Below, in pieces: positions 46,446 through 56,830 of a stretch of 64,000 nucleotides of DNA; the stretch's first letter is position 1, and every line of letters begins with the position of its first letter. Under the pieces are notes generated by a model. It was not told the DNA's origin. It worked only from the letters and a program-made list of their open reading frames with translations, and did not search any database. The translations under genes and the position numbers were made by a program. This DNA is from Rhododendron vialii (lineage: Eukaryota; Streptophyta; Magnoliopsida; Ericales; Ericaceae). The DNA is taken from the NCBI RefSeq assembly GCF_030253575.1, contig NC_080564.1, forward strand, positions 25,754,001 to 25,818,000. Direction: 5' to 3'.

Positions 46446-49400
46446 CTCCTTTTGGGTGGTTGTAAACACAGCATTGCAGTCCTTGTGGGCGCTTATTTTT
46501 TTAACTTTGGAAATAAGTGAAGAATTGGTGACGAAACTAACTCGCGTTAGCTTAGTTGACCAAGATTCTTCGTCCTCACTAAGAAAGGAAGGGTTTCAAG
46601 TCTTGCCACAGAGAAGATTCCCCTCCCGAGGTTACGACGTCTAATGTTCCAAAAAAAAAAAAAAAATTCCGAAGGATGGGTGATGAAAAGGGCATAGTCT
46701 CATTGATGTGTAGAGCACTATCTTTAATGTGGGCGTTTCCCTTATTTATCCTCTCTTTACAATATTTGTTATGCCTAGGTGATCCCTGTCCTTCTTTTCC
46801 TTATATTTGGCCATGGATAAGTTGCTGAACTTTCCAGAGTTCTCTGCCCATAAACATTCCATTAATGGCCATATTTCATGCCATGTTGTTACCCATTTGT
46901 TTCTTCATGGGAACTGATGGCTTAGTTATGCACTATTTTGAGGTTGCTTTCGCAGAACTGTGGATGGATTTAAAAGGTAGTAAGTGGTTGAGCTCTATTC
47001 ATTAAACTACTTGAACTCCTCTTTTTAGGATTGAAGTTCCCCATTGACTAGGTTCATGATTGGTTATGGTTGATGTTAGCACTAAGGGGAAAGGTAGACC
47101 AAAATCGACTTTAGAGGTGGTAGTTTAGTTCAAAAACACCTAGGTTTCTTGGATATCATGGAACACGATGCCCTCGACAAAACTCAATAGAGACAATAGT
47201 GTGAAGCAAAGTCCCACATCAACTGAGTAATATGAAGTATATAAGCGTGAGGGCACCCTCACTTCAAAAGCTAGCTTTTGGGGTTGAAATCTACCCAAGA
47301 CCGTGTGACATGGCATCAAAGCTAGGTACGAGAGATGGGTAGGGTGCGTGTCTCTGGCTTTCACGCGGCACGTCCTGCCGAGTGAGCACGTTGTTTGCGA
47401 GGGAGGGTGTGAAGCCAAGTTCCACATCGCCTGGGTGTCAAATTAATATGAAGTATGTACGCATGAGGGCATTCTCACTTCAATAGCTAGCTTTTGGGGT
47501 TGAGTTCTACCCAAGACCATGTAACATGGTATCAACGCTAGGTATCAGAGATGGGTAGGGTGCGTGTCTATGGCCTGCACGCAGCAGGTGCTGCCGAGTG
47601 AGCACGCTGCGTGTGAGGGAGGATGTGAAGCGAAGCCCTACATCGCCTGGGCACCAAAGTAATAATATGAAGTATATAAGCGTGAGGGCACTCTCACTTC
47701 AGTAGCTAGCTTTTGGGGTTGAGTTCTACCCAAGACCGTGTAACAAATAGATTTATGCAGCCGACCCCTATTGATTGGACTTAAGGCTCGGTTTGGTTTG
47801 GCTAGTCTTGTCAGAGCAATCATTACATGATTTATGAATTCTGCTGATGGATACAATATATCCACGAACTAGGTAGTGGTTCTTTCCTTTGCTTGTGCAA
47901 TCTGTCACATCCTCAATAAGATATTCATTCTTTTGGGCCTAATCAAAAAATAATTAAGTAATCGTTTAGGATCCGTTTATTTTCTTCGTAGAAGTGTTTT
48001 GTTTGTTTGTCGACAGCCTCAACTTACATCCTTGAAGTTATTTCAGTTGTATTCTAGGTCCCCTGTATTCCTCCCTTTCATGGAATATTTGATATGAAAG
48101 CATAATTTTCTTGAAGGTATCGAATATAAAAACTGGGGATTTCTCCCTATTCGAACTAGACAAAATCTAGTAAAATAAGTTTGCCTAAAGACTTTGTCTG
48201 AGCTTATATGTTAGTCAAGATGTGCTATGTAACATCTCCCTGATGTAGTTCTTCTGAACTGAAGTACCTCCCATACTTTATCTGTTTCAAGCATCCCCTG
48301 TTGAGCCTTCAACAGTCTGATCGTATTCCTATTTCAAATATCCTAAACATGACATTATTTAATCAGTTAACTTTTGTGGGCATATATAAAACTGGATGAG
48401 TTTTCTTAATAGCTTATCGGACATAGTGAAGCTGTACTCTTTCATGTAGGTTCGATGCACCGTCGATTTATAGTGGTTGCATTTTTAATGCTAATCCATT
48501 TTTATTTTGCGGAACCTGGAATTCCGGAAAGCTGATTATTCAACTGATTCTCTCTTGCAGGAGGTTCATGACTACTTGAAGACTATTTGTCCTGATCTGC
48601 ATATTACTCAAGGCGAGTATGACGAGGAGACACGTTACCCAGAGACCAAAACGCTTACAATTGGTCAATTCAAGCTTGGAGTATGCCATGGTCATCAGGT
48701 TTGATTCTCGTCTCTTTCTCTTATCTTGAATTAAAGATAACAAATAAGAACTTTAGGTTCTTTTGAGCGGCTGATGTTCTAGTGGGTTTTCACTGTAGTC
48801 TTCGTCATTCTATACACAGGCTTTTGGCCGCCTCTAGCGAACGTCTTAACTTACTATTTCGATACTTAGGTTAGGTGTCACATCACTCAACGGCAACAAA
48901 GGCCAAATCTTGAATGATACAGTGTTACTAACTGATGTTCCTTTTATCTTCTCCACAATCTCTGTCGTGTCTCCAAAATGAACCATACCCTTGTTCTTAT
49001 CCATGATTCGTTCATCATTGTTCAGTTTAAATGGCCAGCAGCCAACGTTCCAAACTGCAAAAAGAGTTCTAGCTTTCAATTAGTATTCATTGTCTTCTAT
49101 TCTTATCAGTTTATAGCAGGCAGTATTTGTAGAACTTTCATTTTGCGTGTGGTAGAATTTCTATGATCGAAATTTGGAAACTGATTGTATTATGTATATT
49201 GTGTACTATTCATAGTTTCATACTTACACATATGAAGAGATGTTTTAGGTAGGTCATATTGTTTAGTCATCCCATGCCATGCCTGTGTCCACTTGGTAGG
49301 AAATCACATAGGTGTTAGGAGGTCCAAGTGTGGGTTTATCGTAATCAATTGCGCAACAAATATGTTTTCCTTGGGTTGGTTTTACATTTCTGTTTGATGT

Positions 49401-49754
49401 CATATGTATCTGCTCCAGAGATTAACTTCTCTCTTTCCTATTTACCGGCTGAAGGTTATCCCATGGGGGGACTTGGACTCACTGGCAATGCTTCAGAGGC
49501 AGTTGGATGTTGACATTCTCGTAACTGGTCACACCCATCAGTTCACGGCTTACAAACATGAAGCGGGTGTTGTGATAAATCCAGGGTCAGCAACTGGTGC
49601 TTACAGCAGTGTTACTTGTGACGTCAACCCTAGCTTTGTGCTCATGGACATTGATGCAACACGGGTAGTGGTCTATGTTTATGAACTCGTCGATGGAGAA
49701 GTGAAGGTCGACAAGATTGACTTCAAGAAGACAACAGCAATGACTGCACATTGA
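44252..49754 (+). CDS. VPS29: Vacuolar protein sorting-associated protein 29 (retromer)
   Basis: Three coding exons join in frame to 189 residues: 44252-44383, 48561-48698, 49455-49754, against about 190 in plants. The protein begins [20 protein letters not shown]. Metallophosphoesterase-fold motifs are visible: GDLH (8-11), CTGNLC (37-42), VCHGHQVIPWGD (about 85-96), VTGHTHQF (113-120) and [13 protein letters not shown]29 in this fold is a scaffold that binds VPS35 in the core retromer, recycling vacuolar sorting receptors; in Arabidopsis it is MAIGO1. Donors GTGAAC and GTTTGA and acceptors GCAG and GAAG are acceptable. A likely untranslated leader exon ends near 43855 (AAATTTCAG before GTTCGC). 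Intron 1 (4,177 bp) contains a MITE, a SINE-like piece and a TRIM array. No disabling change was seen. Confidence 0.96.
44709..45006. mobile_element. MITE-like element in VPS29 intron 1
   Basis: Left end CAGAGCATCCACACCAATG and inverted right end TAAGAGCAACCACATTGG. The interior repeats TGCCATTTTTG and its inverse. This end sequence is frequent in plant MITEs. Confidence 0.65.
46401..46441. repeat. GA microsatellite
   Basis: (GA)n of about 41 bp in VPS29 intron 1. Confidence 0.95.
46545..46666 (+). mobile_element. SINE-like insertion with A-rich tail
   Basis: Box A-like TTAGCTTAGTTGACCA (46547-46562), box B-like GGTTTCAAGTC (46592-46602) and a 16-bp A run ending at 46666. The order fits a short tRNA-derived SINE; no duplication was identified. 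Confidence 0.5.
47200..47745 (+). mobile_element. TRIM array, three LTRs and two internal regions
   Basis: LTR copies 47200-47310, 47410-47526 and 47624-47745 (111-122 bp) each start TGTGAAGC and end GTGTGACA or TGTAACA. They alternate with internal regions of 99 and 97 bp. Each internal region starts with an initiator-Met-type PBS (TGGYATCAAMGC) and ends in a purine-rich stretch (GAGGGAGG). AATAG lies exactly outside both ends (47195-47199, 47746-47750), so the trimer is flanked by one perfect 5-bp duplication. No coding capacity. Relatives lie inverted at 30359-30926. The family is unrelated to Cassandra: there is no 5S-like block. Confidence 0.92.
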
Positions 49755-50010
49755 CCGCAAAGATCTTTGTTTTGATTGTTTGGACTTTTTCTGTGGCTCC
49801 TTTTAGGAGATTGATCAGTTTGTGAGGCATTTGTGTACCGCGAGTATTCTGGGACTGTGTTTTCGTGTAATATTTTCTTTTTTCTGGTGATGTAAATCTT
49901 TAGTTATGGGCCCAGGAGGTAATTTTGAAAGGGAAACGTTTTTGAAGGGGAAAATGATGAGGCCGATAAATGGTTCTCTCTCGCTCGCTCTGGGGGTTTG
50001 CTTGTATATG

Positions 50011-50238
50011 GGGTTACAAACGAACCGAACTGTTCACGAGCAGCTCGAGGCTCGGCTTGGCTTAGTGTGTTTTGTAAACGAGCAGAGCTCGAGTTAGTCG
50101 TAGCTCAACTCGTTTATAAAGGCTCATTTGTTACTGGAATTGAGTTTGAGTTCTCAAATACCAATCAAGCTTGAATATTTGGGCTCGATTAAAGTTCCAG
50201 TTCACTGAATTTCCAACGAGCCAAGAGTAAACAACCCT
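50011..50238. mobile_element. hAT-like MITE remnant, CTCG-rich
   Basis: Left end GGGTTACAAACGAACCGAAC and inverted right end AGGGTTGTTTACTCTTGG, with CAGCTCGAGGCTCGGCTTGG-type words in the interior. A common plant pattern; the duplication is not clear. Confidence 0.5.
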
Positions 50239-50810
50239 GAAACATGGCTCCGCTTGGCTTTGTTTGCACCCAAAAGTTGTTCGTGAGGTAGTTTTCTACT
50301 AGCGTGCTATAGGAACCAACGAATGGCAATGAAAAGGAAAGTTAAAACACCAATTTTGGATTCGAGGAAGGAGGTACTCTATTTTGCTGCTTTCGAAACA
50401 GTACATCAAACGACCTTTAGGGGTGGGCAATGTCTAATTAGTAATTACCCATATGGATATCGTACTAATGCCAATTATTGTCTTTCCCACCCTTGCTTTT
50501 ATCAACCAGAAAAAATTTGACTGGCAAAAAAATTTCATTAACGCAGATAAAATATGAAATTTGTACAATATGAAAAGAACATTATTCTTGCCACTTGTCC
50601 TGTTCACATTGCTTCTCGTAAAAGGTGTCTCAGTAAAAATATTAGTATTAGATAGATACCAAAACTATATTCCCTGCAAAAATTCAAAAAATTTGTTACC
50701 AGCTCATTTTCTTTTGGGAAATATGGTTAGACTTTATCTCACATCATCGCTCATCTAAGGCACTCAAGCTTAGTTAATATATTCTAGAAACTATTCCATG
50801 TATTACCTAT
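50239..50810. other. Intergenic, no gene seen
   Basis: Short unrecognised ORFs only. Confidence 0.5.
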
Positions 50811-51086
50811 TACTCTCTCCGTTCTTTTTTAAGTGTTCTGTTTCGTAACTCTAACTTATTAAAAAGACATCATCATTACACATTTCACATCAATTTTTTC
50901 CTCCAATTTCCCTACTTACCCATCATCATTACATTTTTACTCACTAACTTTTTAAAATGAAATCTACTTTTAGGGACAAAATAGACAATGCACCAACTTT
51001 TACCCTCCTAACTTTACAAAATGGACACTTATTAAGGGACAGCCTAAAATAGAATACTGGACACAAAATAAGGGACGGAGGGATTA
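50811..51086. mobile_element. Stowaway-type (Tc1/mariner) MITE
   Basis: Left end CTCTCTCCGTTCTTTTTTAA and inverted right end ATCCCTCCGTCCCTTATTTT, with TA on both outer sides (50811-50812, 51085-51086). Ends and TA duplication match the plant Stowaway group; 276 bp. Confidence 0.82.
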
Positions 51087-51982
51087 GTTCAGATTTGAAC
51101 TCTCCAAAAAATCTAACAAATACAATCCTCGCAAATTATTTTCCTGATAAAAAGAACAAGACAAGAACTACTGAAGGAATTGGGCCTTGTTTGGTTGAGG
51201 TACACGTAGATATGTGTTTTGTAGTCGAGCCACGCGCTGTCTCGTTCCTCGAAAATAAGAGAAAATGCCAGGAACACAATTTTAAAACACAGGTTCTGTT
51301 TATTTGGGCGTAAAATATTTTCTGGTAAAATGTTTTATTTATTTTCCAGTGTTTGGTTGTGTAAAAATTAGGAAAATATTGTACATGTAAAACATTTTCC
51401 ATCAATTGGATGAAAATGGCTTACCCTTAAATCTTTCGTAAGCTATTTTCCGAAATGAACTCACTGCAATTCTCACTGTTCAGTTTTTTCGATCGTTAGT
51501 CTTGACCCACGTTCAATTCCAATATTTCCATATCTCTCCACCATTGAAGCCCCCTCTCTATCTCTCTACACTATTTTGTCGATTTTTGAAAATATTTTCA
51601 AGTGCCAACTAAATACCGAAAAATAAAAGTTTGAAATTTATTTTCTGAAAAAACATTTTACATGGAAAACATTTTACATCGAAACAAACGGAGCCACAAT
51701 TTCAAACACAACTGCGTCCAAAGCTGTTTGACGCACATGAACCCACATACATCGGACGACTCCGAACACGGTTGCGTCCGGAAGTCATGTTCTAGACTGA
51801 CTTTTTGCGAAAATAAAATTGAATAAGTTGGAGTTAACAGGTTACCAAAATAAAATTGGGGTTATTCCTTGATCCAATCTGATTCATTAAAACACACGTA
51901 CTTCCACGGCAAGGAACAGATCGAAAATAGAATCCTTTTCTAAAACAAAAAACCCCACCGATCGACCATATCCTTTATCTTC
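51087..51982. other. Intergenic, no gene seen
   Basis: AT-rich. GGAAAATATT/AAATATTTTC and ACATGTAAAACATTTTCC words suggest another degraded inverted-repeat element near 51305-51690, but I could not define its ends. Confidence 0.4.
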
Positions 51983-52005
51983 ATATATATATATATATAT
52001 ATATA
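51983..52005. repeat. AT microsatellite upstream of the RING-like ORF
   Basis: (AT)n of 23 bp, about 80 bp before the ATG at 52086. It could serve as a TATA region, which is not provable here. Confidence 0.85.
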
Positions 52006-52085
52006 CTGATCCTGTCAATCGGAAAAACACCCCTCATCACCATCTATTCCCTTTCTCCTCCTTGAATTTTATTCGGTTATTCGAG

Positions 52086-52694
52086 ATGACTCGTAATTAT
52101 GATTGCCGTGCATGGACTGCAGATACATCAATCGTACCGGCAGATACAAAAATACCTTCCGACATTAATGCTAATGATGATCGCTCCTATTTTTACATCA
52201 AAACCGTAGTCGACTTGTCGACTTACTTAATCGAAGAAGAAGAAGATGAAATTTATGGCCCTCTGGTTCGTGCTTTAGAGGACAGAGAGCGTGTCGAGTA
52301 CTTCGAAATCCCAGCTTTCGAATTGATAGATGAGAGTACTTCGTGGTCCACCATATCTAACATGCTCTCGGCCGTGCAAATCCCGATAGAGGCTCAGCAG
52401 AAGATGGCACATCAGATCAGCGACTGCGCCCGGTCCATGGCCAAGGCTAGTCACAACCTAGGGTCCAAGGTTCTGCCTATGATTGTTCGCATCGATGCTG
52501 CGGACTACGTTTTTGCTGATGAAGTTGATGTTGATGATGATGTCATGAGGGAGTCGGTAGAGGGAACGGAGGGGCCGGCTAGTGAGGAATTGGTGGAGGC
52601 ACGGGAGACCGTGAGAGTTGAAGATGGTTTGATGGAGCAGAGCGTGATATGTCTGGATGATATTCACTTTGTTTGGTTGTCAGTTGTAAGATAA
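52086..52694 (+). CDS. RING-finger-like protein with truncated RING (hypothetical)
   Basis: An uninterrupted 202-codon ORF from the first ATG, MTRNYDCRAW; upstream in-frame codons lack an ATG. Residues 49-56 are acidic and residues 71-90 read EYFEIPAFELIDESTSWSTI. Near the C-terminus GLMEQSVICLDDI (181-193) resembles the start of a RING-H2 finger preceded by its usual acidic linker. However the first Cys is Ser, and the protein ends nine residues later, so no zinc-binding RING can form. An intact relative would be an E3 ubiquitin ligase. This is either a decaying single-exon gene or a truncated relative keeping only the N-terminal part. Expression unknown. Confidence 0.55.
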   Translation: MTRNYDCRAWTADTSIVPADTKIPSDINANDDRSYFYIKTVVDLSTYLIEEEEDEIYGPLVRALEDRERVEYFEIPAFELIDESTSWSTISNMLSAVQIPIEAQQKMAHQISDCARSMAKASHNLGSKVLPMIVRIDAADYVFADEVDVDDDVMRESVEGTEGPASEELVEARETVRVEDGLMEQSVICLDDIHFVWLSVVR

Positions 52695-54464
52695 AAAAGT
52701 TCAATAGGTTTGCGTAATTTTTTTTTTGTCTTTAGTCATTTTTTTTAACCTTTTAATAAACTCTTTATTTTTTGAATGGAAGTACGTTATATAACTCTTT
52801 ACTTTTCCAATCATGATTTGGTAGATCGTTGGTCACGTTGCATGATATTATCAACTAATTAGACAATTCGAATTCTGTAACTCGGTAAAGTTTTATTTAT
52901 TTAACTTAAACTCTAAATCCAAACAATAATGAGAAGTTGAAACCTGAAAATTGTTAATTAGGCTACAACAATACTCACATGTCAGGTTATATTTATGGAA
53001 AAAATTACGAAATGAGAATTTAAAATAATCTATTTTTTACTACATCAAACTAAAATTATTAAGATTATAAGAAGCTACTACACTAAGAATATTCATAATT
53101 GTCTAAAACTATGTCTAATTTTCAAGAATATTATAAAAATTGGGGGGGGGGGGGGGGGGGGGGGGTGTTGTTGTTGTGCCTCGCTCAGAGCGGAGCTATC
53201 TTAGGTCGGCCCCAAGGTAACTCCGCCCTTGTATAAGAATGTAGTCACCTACTTCCTCTGTCTCTTTTTGTATCTATTGCGTATGTCTTTCAATCTAAAA
53301 GGAAGTTTTCCCTTAACTCTCTCCTACATAGAATTTTCTCAATTTTTCATTTTCATTCATTATTCTACATTTTTACCTAAAATATATAGTTTATTTTGTT
53401 TGAAAAGAAAACTAAATTCAATCAATAACATAACAAATATATACTTTATTTTGCATGAAACTATCTTCTTTCTTTTTATCTTTGTAAATTTTTTTTTTAT
53501 TGTTGTAGAATTTTTCTAACTTGTTGGCGAGAAAAGGGGAGTATCCCGCTGATGCACATGACCACAGGAAAAAAGGTTCTCACTTATGGGTTTTTTTTTT
53601 TCCTCTCTCCGGTCATCAAACATCAAACAGGCAAGACACTAGTTGCGAGTGATGGAGAAGTAGCTTGCATAGTTTTGCATCATGTAGAGCCGGAAACTTT
53701 TGATTACAGGTTTAGTCTTTGATGTTGAGTCTTGGTTTTAATTCCCTTTTTAAAATTACCATACATGAATGCTTGATTTGATTCTTGCAGAAGTTTTCCA
53801 CAAGGGCTGAAAATCGCATAGTTTCAAAATGAACTTCCAGTTCTTCTTCTTCTTCTTTTCTTGGCCGGCCGGGTAACTTTCATTCAACGAAACAAAGCCC
53901 AAAGGCTACAACAAGGATCAGAATCCCAAAACATGGACAACATCACCAAGAACAAAAACAAGGGTCAGAATCCAAAAACAAGGGTCGGATGGCGTGGATC
54001 TTTGGTCTCCTCGGAGTCTGGTGGTTTTGAAAGCCACGGCCTTGGCGGGGGGTGTTTTTGTGGTTGTGGTGTCTTGCCTGTTGGGAGTGGTGGCCGGCGG
54101 TGAGGTGTACGGCGGCGGTGGGGAACTGCTCTGATTAGGATTAAAGCGTGTGGGACTAGGCTTGGCCTTTTTGGGCTGGGCCTGGCCCGTTTTTCATTTG
54201 AGCTGTATTTATATATTTGGGCACGTTAGGTCCTCTAGGAGTGGGTTAAACCCAATGGATGCTTTCATGATTGGTTTCTTACCGATCTCGGATTTGAGTA
54301 TCGGGTGGACATGGAATTATTTTTATATTTAAAATTTTTTGTTCTTAAATTTAGGTCTCTTGAACTTAACTTAAATATGAGAATTTTGTCTTTATTTAAA
54401 TTTTTTTCGTATTTGTTAGTTTTGTGCCAAATTTTTGTGGCTTATTGATTCGTCTTGACGGGAT
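52695..54464. other. Intergenic, no gene seen
   Basis: AT-rich, with the poly-G run at 53142-53165. A TTG-to-stop ORF at 53861-54103 (Lys/Gly-rich) is not recognisable. Confidence 0.5.
53142..53165. repeat. Uninterrupted poly-G run (24 G)
   Basis: Twenty-four consecutive G in otherwise AT-rich DNA, followed by TGTTGTTGTTG. It could form a G-quadruplex. Run length is also error-prone in sequencing. Confidence 0.9.
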
Positions 54465-54610
54465 GAATCAGAAAAATAAAATAAATTTTTTTTATCTAAG
54501 TATTTTAAGAAATAACCATTTTTAGCGCAAAAATGTCTTTTTTTTGTTAAAAAGTGGTTATTTTTCAAAATACTTGGATAAAAGCGTTAAAATTTTATTT
54601 TTCCGATTCC
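54465..54610. mobile_element. Foldback MITE
   Basis: Arms GAATCAGAAAAATAAAAT and inverted GAATCGGAAAAATAAAAT; inner words CTAAGTATTTTAAGAAATAA and CCAAGTATTTTGAAAAATAA pair as well. About 146 bp, near palindromic. Confidence 0.78.
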
Positions 54611-54860
54611 TCTGGGCTACAGACAGATCCTTCTATCGCTTTCACCTTGTTCTCTGGGCTGGCCCTACCGAGTGACATACAGCGTTTGTCCAGAAACGCT
54701 CAAGATGGCGCTGAATGACTACTATTATTGCTCGGGAAGGGTAAGCTTTTTCGACACAACTGTTGCTCGTTTGTTCTATGTTTACTTGTTTCCGTTCATA
54801 AACTTTTTCATCTACGTTATGTTCAGGCCACCCAGTCGATCATGAGCGTTCAGTGCTAAG

Positions 54861-55380
54861 GAGATGAAGCTGCTGCGACAGTCGGTGGAGTTCAACTAGA
54901 GCCAGGCCGAGCAGTACAAGAAGAGCTTGCAAGAGTTGGACGCCGAGCGCCAGAAGCTGGAACTTCAAGTGACAACTCAGAGCGACTTAATCTCGGGGTT
55001 GCAAGGTGCCACCAACCAAGCCAGAGCCGAGGGGAAGGCCGAGGGGAGGAAGGAAATGGACGGGAGCTGGAAGCCAAGCTGAAGGTGGCGTACGATGTGG
55101 GCTACCAAAGGGCTGAGGTCGATATTGTGGATCAAATTTTGGAAGTCGAGGCGGAGCTTAAGGCCCAGTAGCACATAGAAAGCTTCAAGCTTGGCTATAT
55201 CAAGTGTCTTGATGACGCAGGGGTTGGGTCTGAAGAAGAAAGAAGGGCCTCCATCGAAGTGCCACCCCTTGTTGTTGCGAGTCTGGAGCCAGGGAGTCAA
55301 CTGAAAAAGCTGCTGATGCTTCCAATGAGCAGGCGCCTTCGGAACAGCCTCAGTCAGTCACTCCTTCTCCCGAAGCTTGA
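54861..55380 (+). pseudogene. Coiled-coil C-terminal fragment of a plant TE-type protein
   Basis: Reading through stops and two frame changes gives EMKLLRQSVEFN, EQYKKSLQELDAERQKLELQ, GYQRAEVDIVDQILEVEAEL and FKLGYIKCLDDAGV, then a Pro/Glu/Ser-rich end. The heptad-rich region followed by a short GY-x-x-CLD segment resembles C-termini of plant gag-like or putative plant transposon proteins. It is damaged by TAG (about 54897), a frameshift near 55055 (after GGAAGGAAA), TAG (about 55169) and a frameshift near 55300. Family assignment is from general resemblance only. Confidence 0.5.
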
Positions 55381-55919
55381 GACTTAATCTAATGTTTTGA
55401 AGTAGTTTTGTTTAAATTTCTGAAACTCATTTAAATTTGATCCATTCGGTGCCGAACAATAGGCAGATGCGGTACCGTAGTTTGTAATTAATATAGGTTT
55501 GAGGATGGCTCCAAACAATTCACCATTGCCATGCATCGGTTTGTTTTGTACTTAACACAGGTTAGGGGATGAAGCACCTCTATCTCTCTTCTCTTACTTC
55601 TTCTTTCCTTTCTCCTTCTAAGCGCACTTATCCAAATAATATTCTCATTCCCCACCCAAAACCACCACGATTCCAATTGTAGGCAGCAATACTCTAAGGG
55701 TTCTAAATCTGTCCTACATCATTCACTGAGGTCTCATTGTTGCACGTGATTGCTCTTATTATTTGGTTCCATTTGTGGGACATTCTCCTACTATATGTCT
55801 ACAAAGTGGGAAATCCAGTCAGTTTGTTTATTTTTTGCTTTTTGCGGGGATTGTTTCATGCTCTTACTGCTTGGATTTGAGATATGGGCTTACCTTCTTT
55901 GTTTCTTGGTTATCAGGAA
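55381..55919. other. Sequence before the PP2C copy
   Basis: Pyrimidine-rich 55575-55620, then non-coding sequence up to TTATCAG at 55911-55917. It may hold 5' leader of the PP2C transcript or unrelated flanking DNA. Confidence 0.4.
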
Positions 55920-56830
55920 GTTAGCTGCTCAAAAAGGACACAAGCTATAGTCATTGAGAAACCCAATAAAAAGTTTGTGCCAAAGATTCGTTCGGGTAGC
56001 AACACAGCCATCGGGCCATGCAGACGCAATGAAGATGAACACGTTTTAGTCGATGATCTATCTGCCGCCCCTTGGGATCTCCTTATAGCTGGCCTAAGCC
56101 AAGTGCCTTCTATGCTGTTTTTGATGGCCATGGAGGCTCTGATGCAGCAGATTATGTTAAGAACATTGTCATGAGAATTTTGTTTGAAGATGCTGATTTT
56201 CTGCAGACATCCGATATTGATGATGCTTTCTTGAAAAGGTGGAGGAGTCTCCCCGCAAAGCATTTTTGCTTGCTGACCGTGAGTTGGCTGATGATTGCAG
56301 TGCTTCAACTGTTTGTGGAACCACAGCACTGACGGCCCCAGTACTTGGCGGGCATCTGCTAGTAGCAAATGCTGGCGACTGTCATGCTGTTCTCTGTAAA
56401 AATGGAGATGCAGTGCAGATATCTCAAGATCACAGGCCTACTTATTTACCAGAACGGAGGAGGGTGGAGGAGTTAGGTGGTATCATCGAGTTTGGGGGCC
56501 TAAATGGTGAACTTGCTGTGACACGTGCCCTTGTAAATTGGAATATGAAGCGATCTTCTGGGTCTGCGTCACCTCTCATTGCAGAGCCCGATGTTCATCA
56601 TATTCTGTTAACCGAGGATGACGAGATTTTGATCATGGCTTCTGATGGGATCTGGGATGTTATGCGAAATCAGGAAGCAGTCAACATTGTACACCGTGAG
56701 CTAAGTCAACACGACGACACACGACAGTGTGCTGAAGAACTTGTTGATCATGCATCGGTCCTTAAAAGCAAAGACAACCTCACTGCCGCCGTTGTGTGCT
56801 TCACTTGGTGTGAGCCCGGGGCGGGCCCAA
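55920..56830 (+). pseudogene. Protein phosphatase 2C, intronless frameshifted copy
   Basis: Three frames in sequence give KKFVPKIRSGSNTAIGP and EDEHVLVDDLSA. After a shift near 56065 come FYAVFDGHGGSDAADYV and LFEDADFLQ. After a second shift near 56240 come CGTTALTAPVLGGHLLVANA, GDCHAVL, DHRPTYLPERRRVEELGG, EDDEILIMASDGIWDVM and KDNLTAAVVCF. These are PP2C motifs in correct order, including the metal-binding DGHGG and SDGxWD. The usual ALGDW motif is ALVNW, losing a conserved Asp. No intron interrupts the domain, although plant PP2C genes usually have several, so a processed copy is likely. It ends a few residues short of a normal C-terminus and runs into the LINE. Confidence 0.85.

Larger units (their letters stand above)
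44384..48560 (+). other. First intron of VPS29
   Basis: Bounded by GT at 44384 and AG at 48559-48560. It holds the MITE at 44709-45006, the GA microsatellite at 46401-46441, the SINE-like piece at 46545-46666 and the TRIM array at 47200-47745. Confidence 0.85.
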
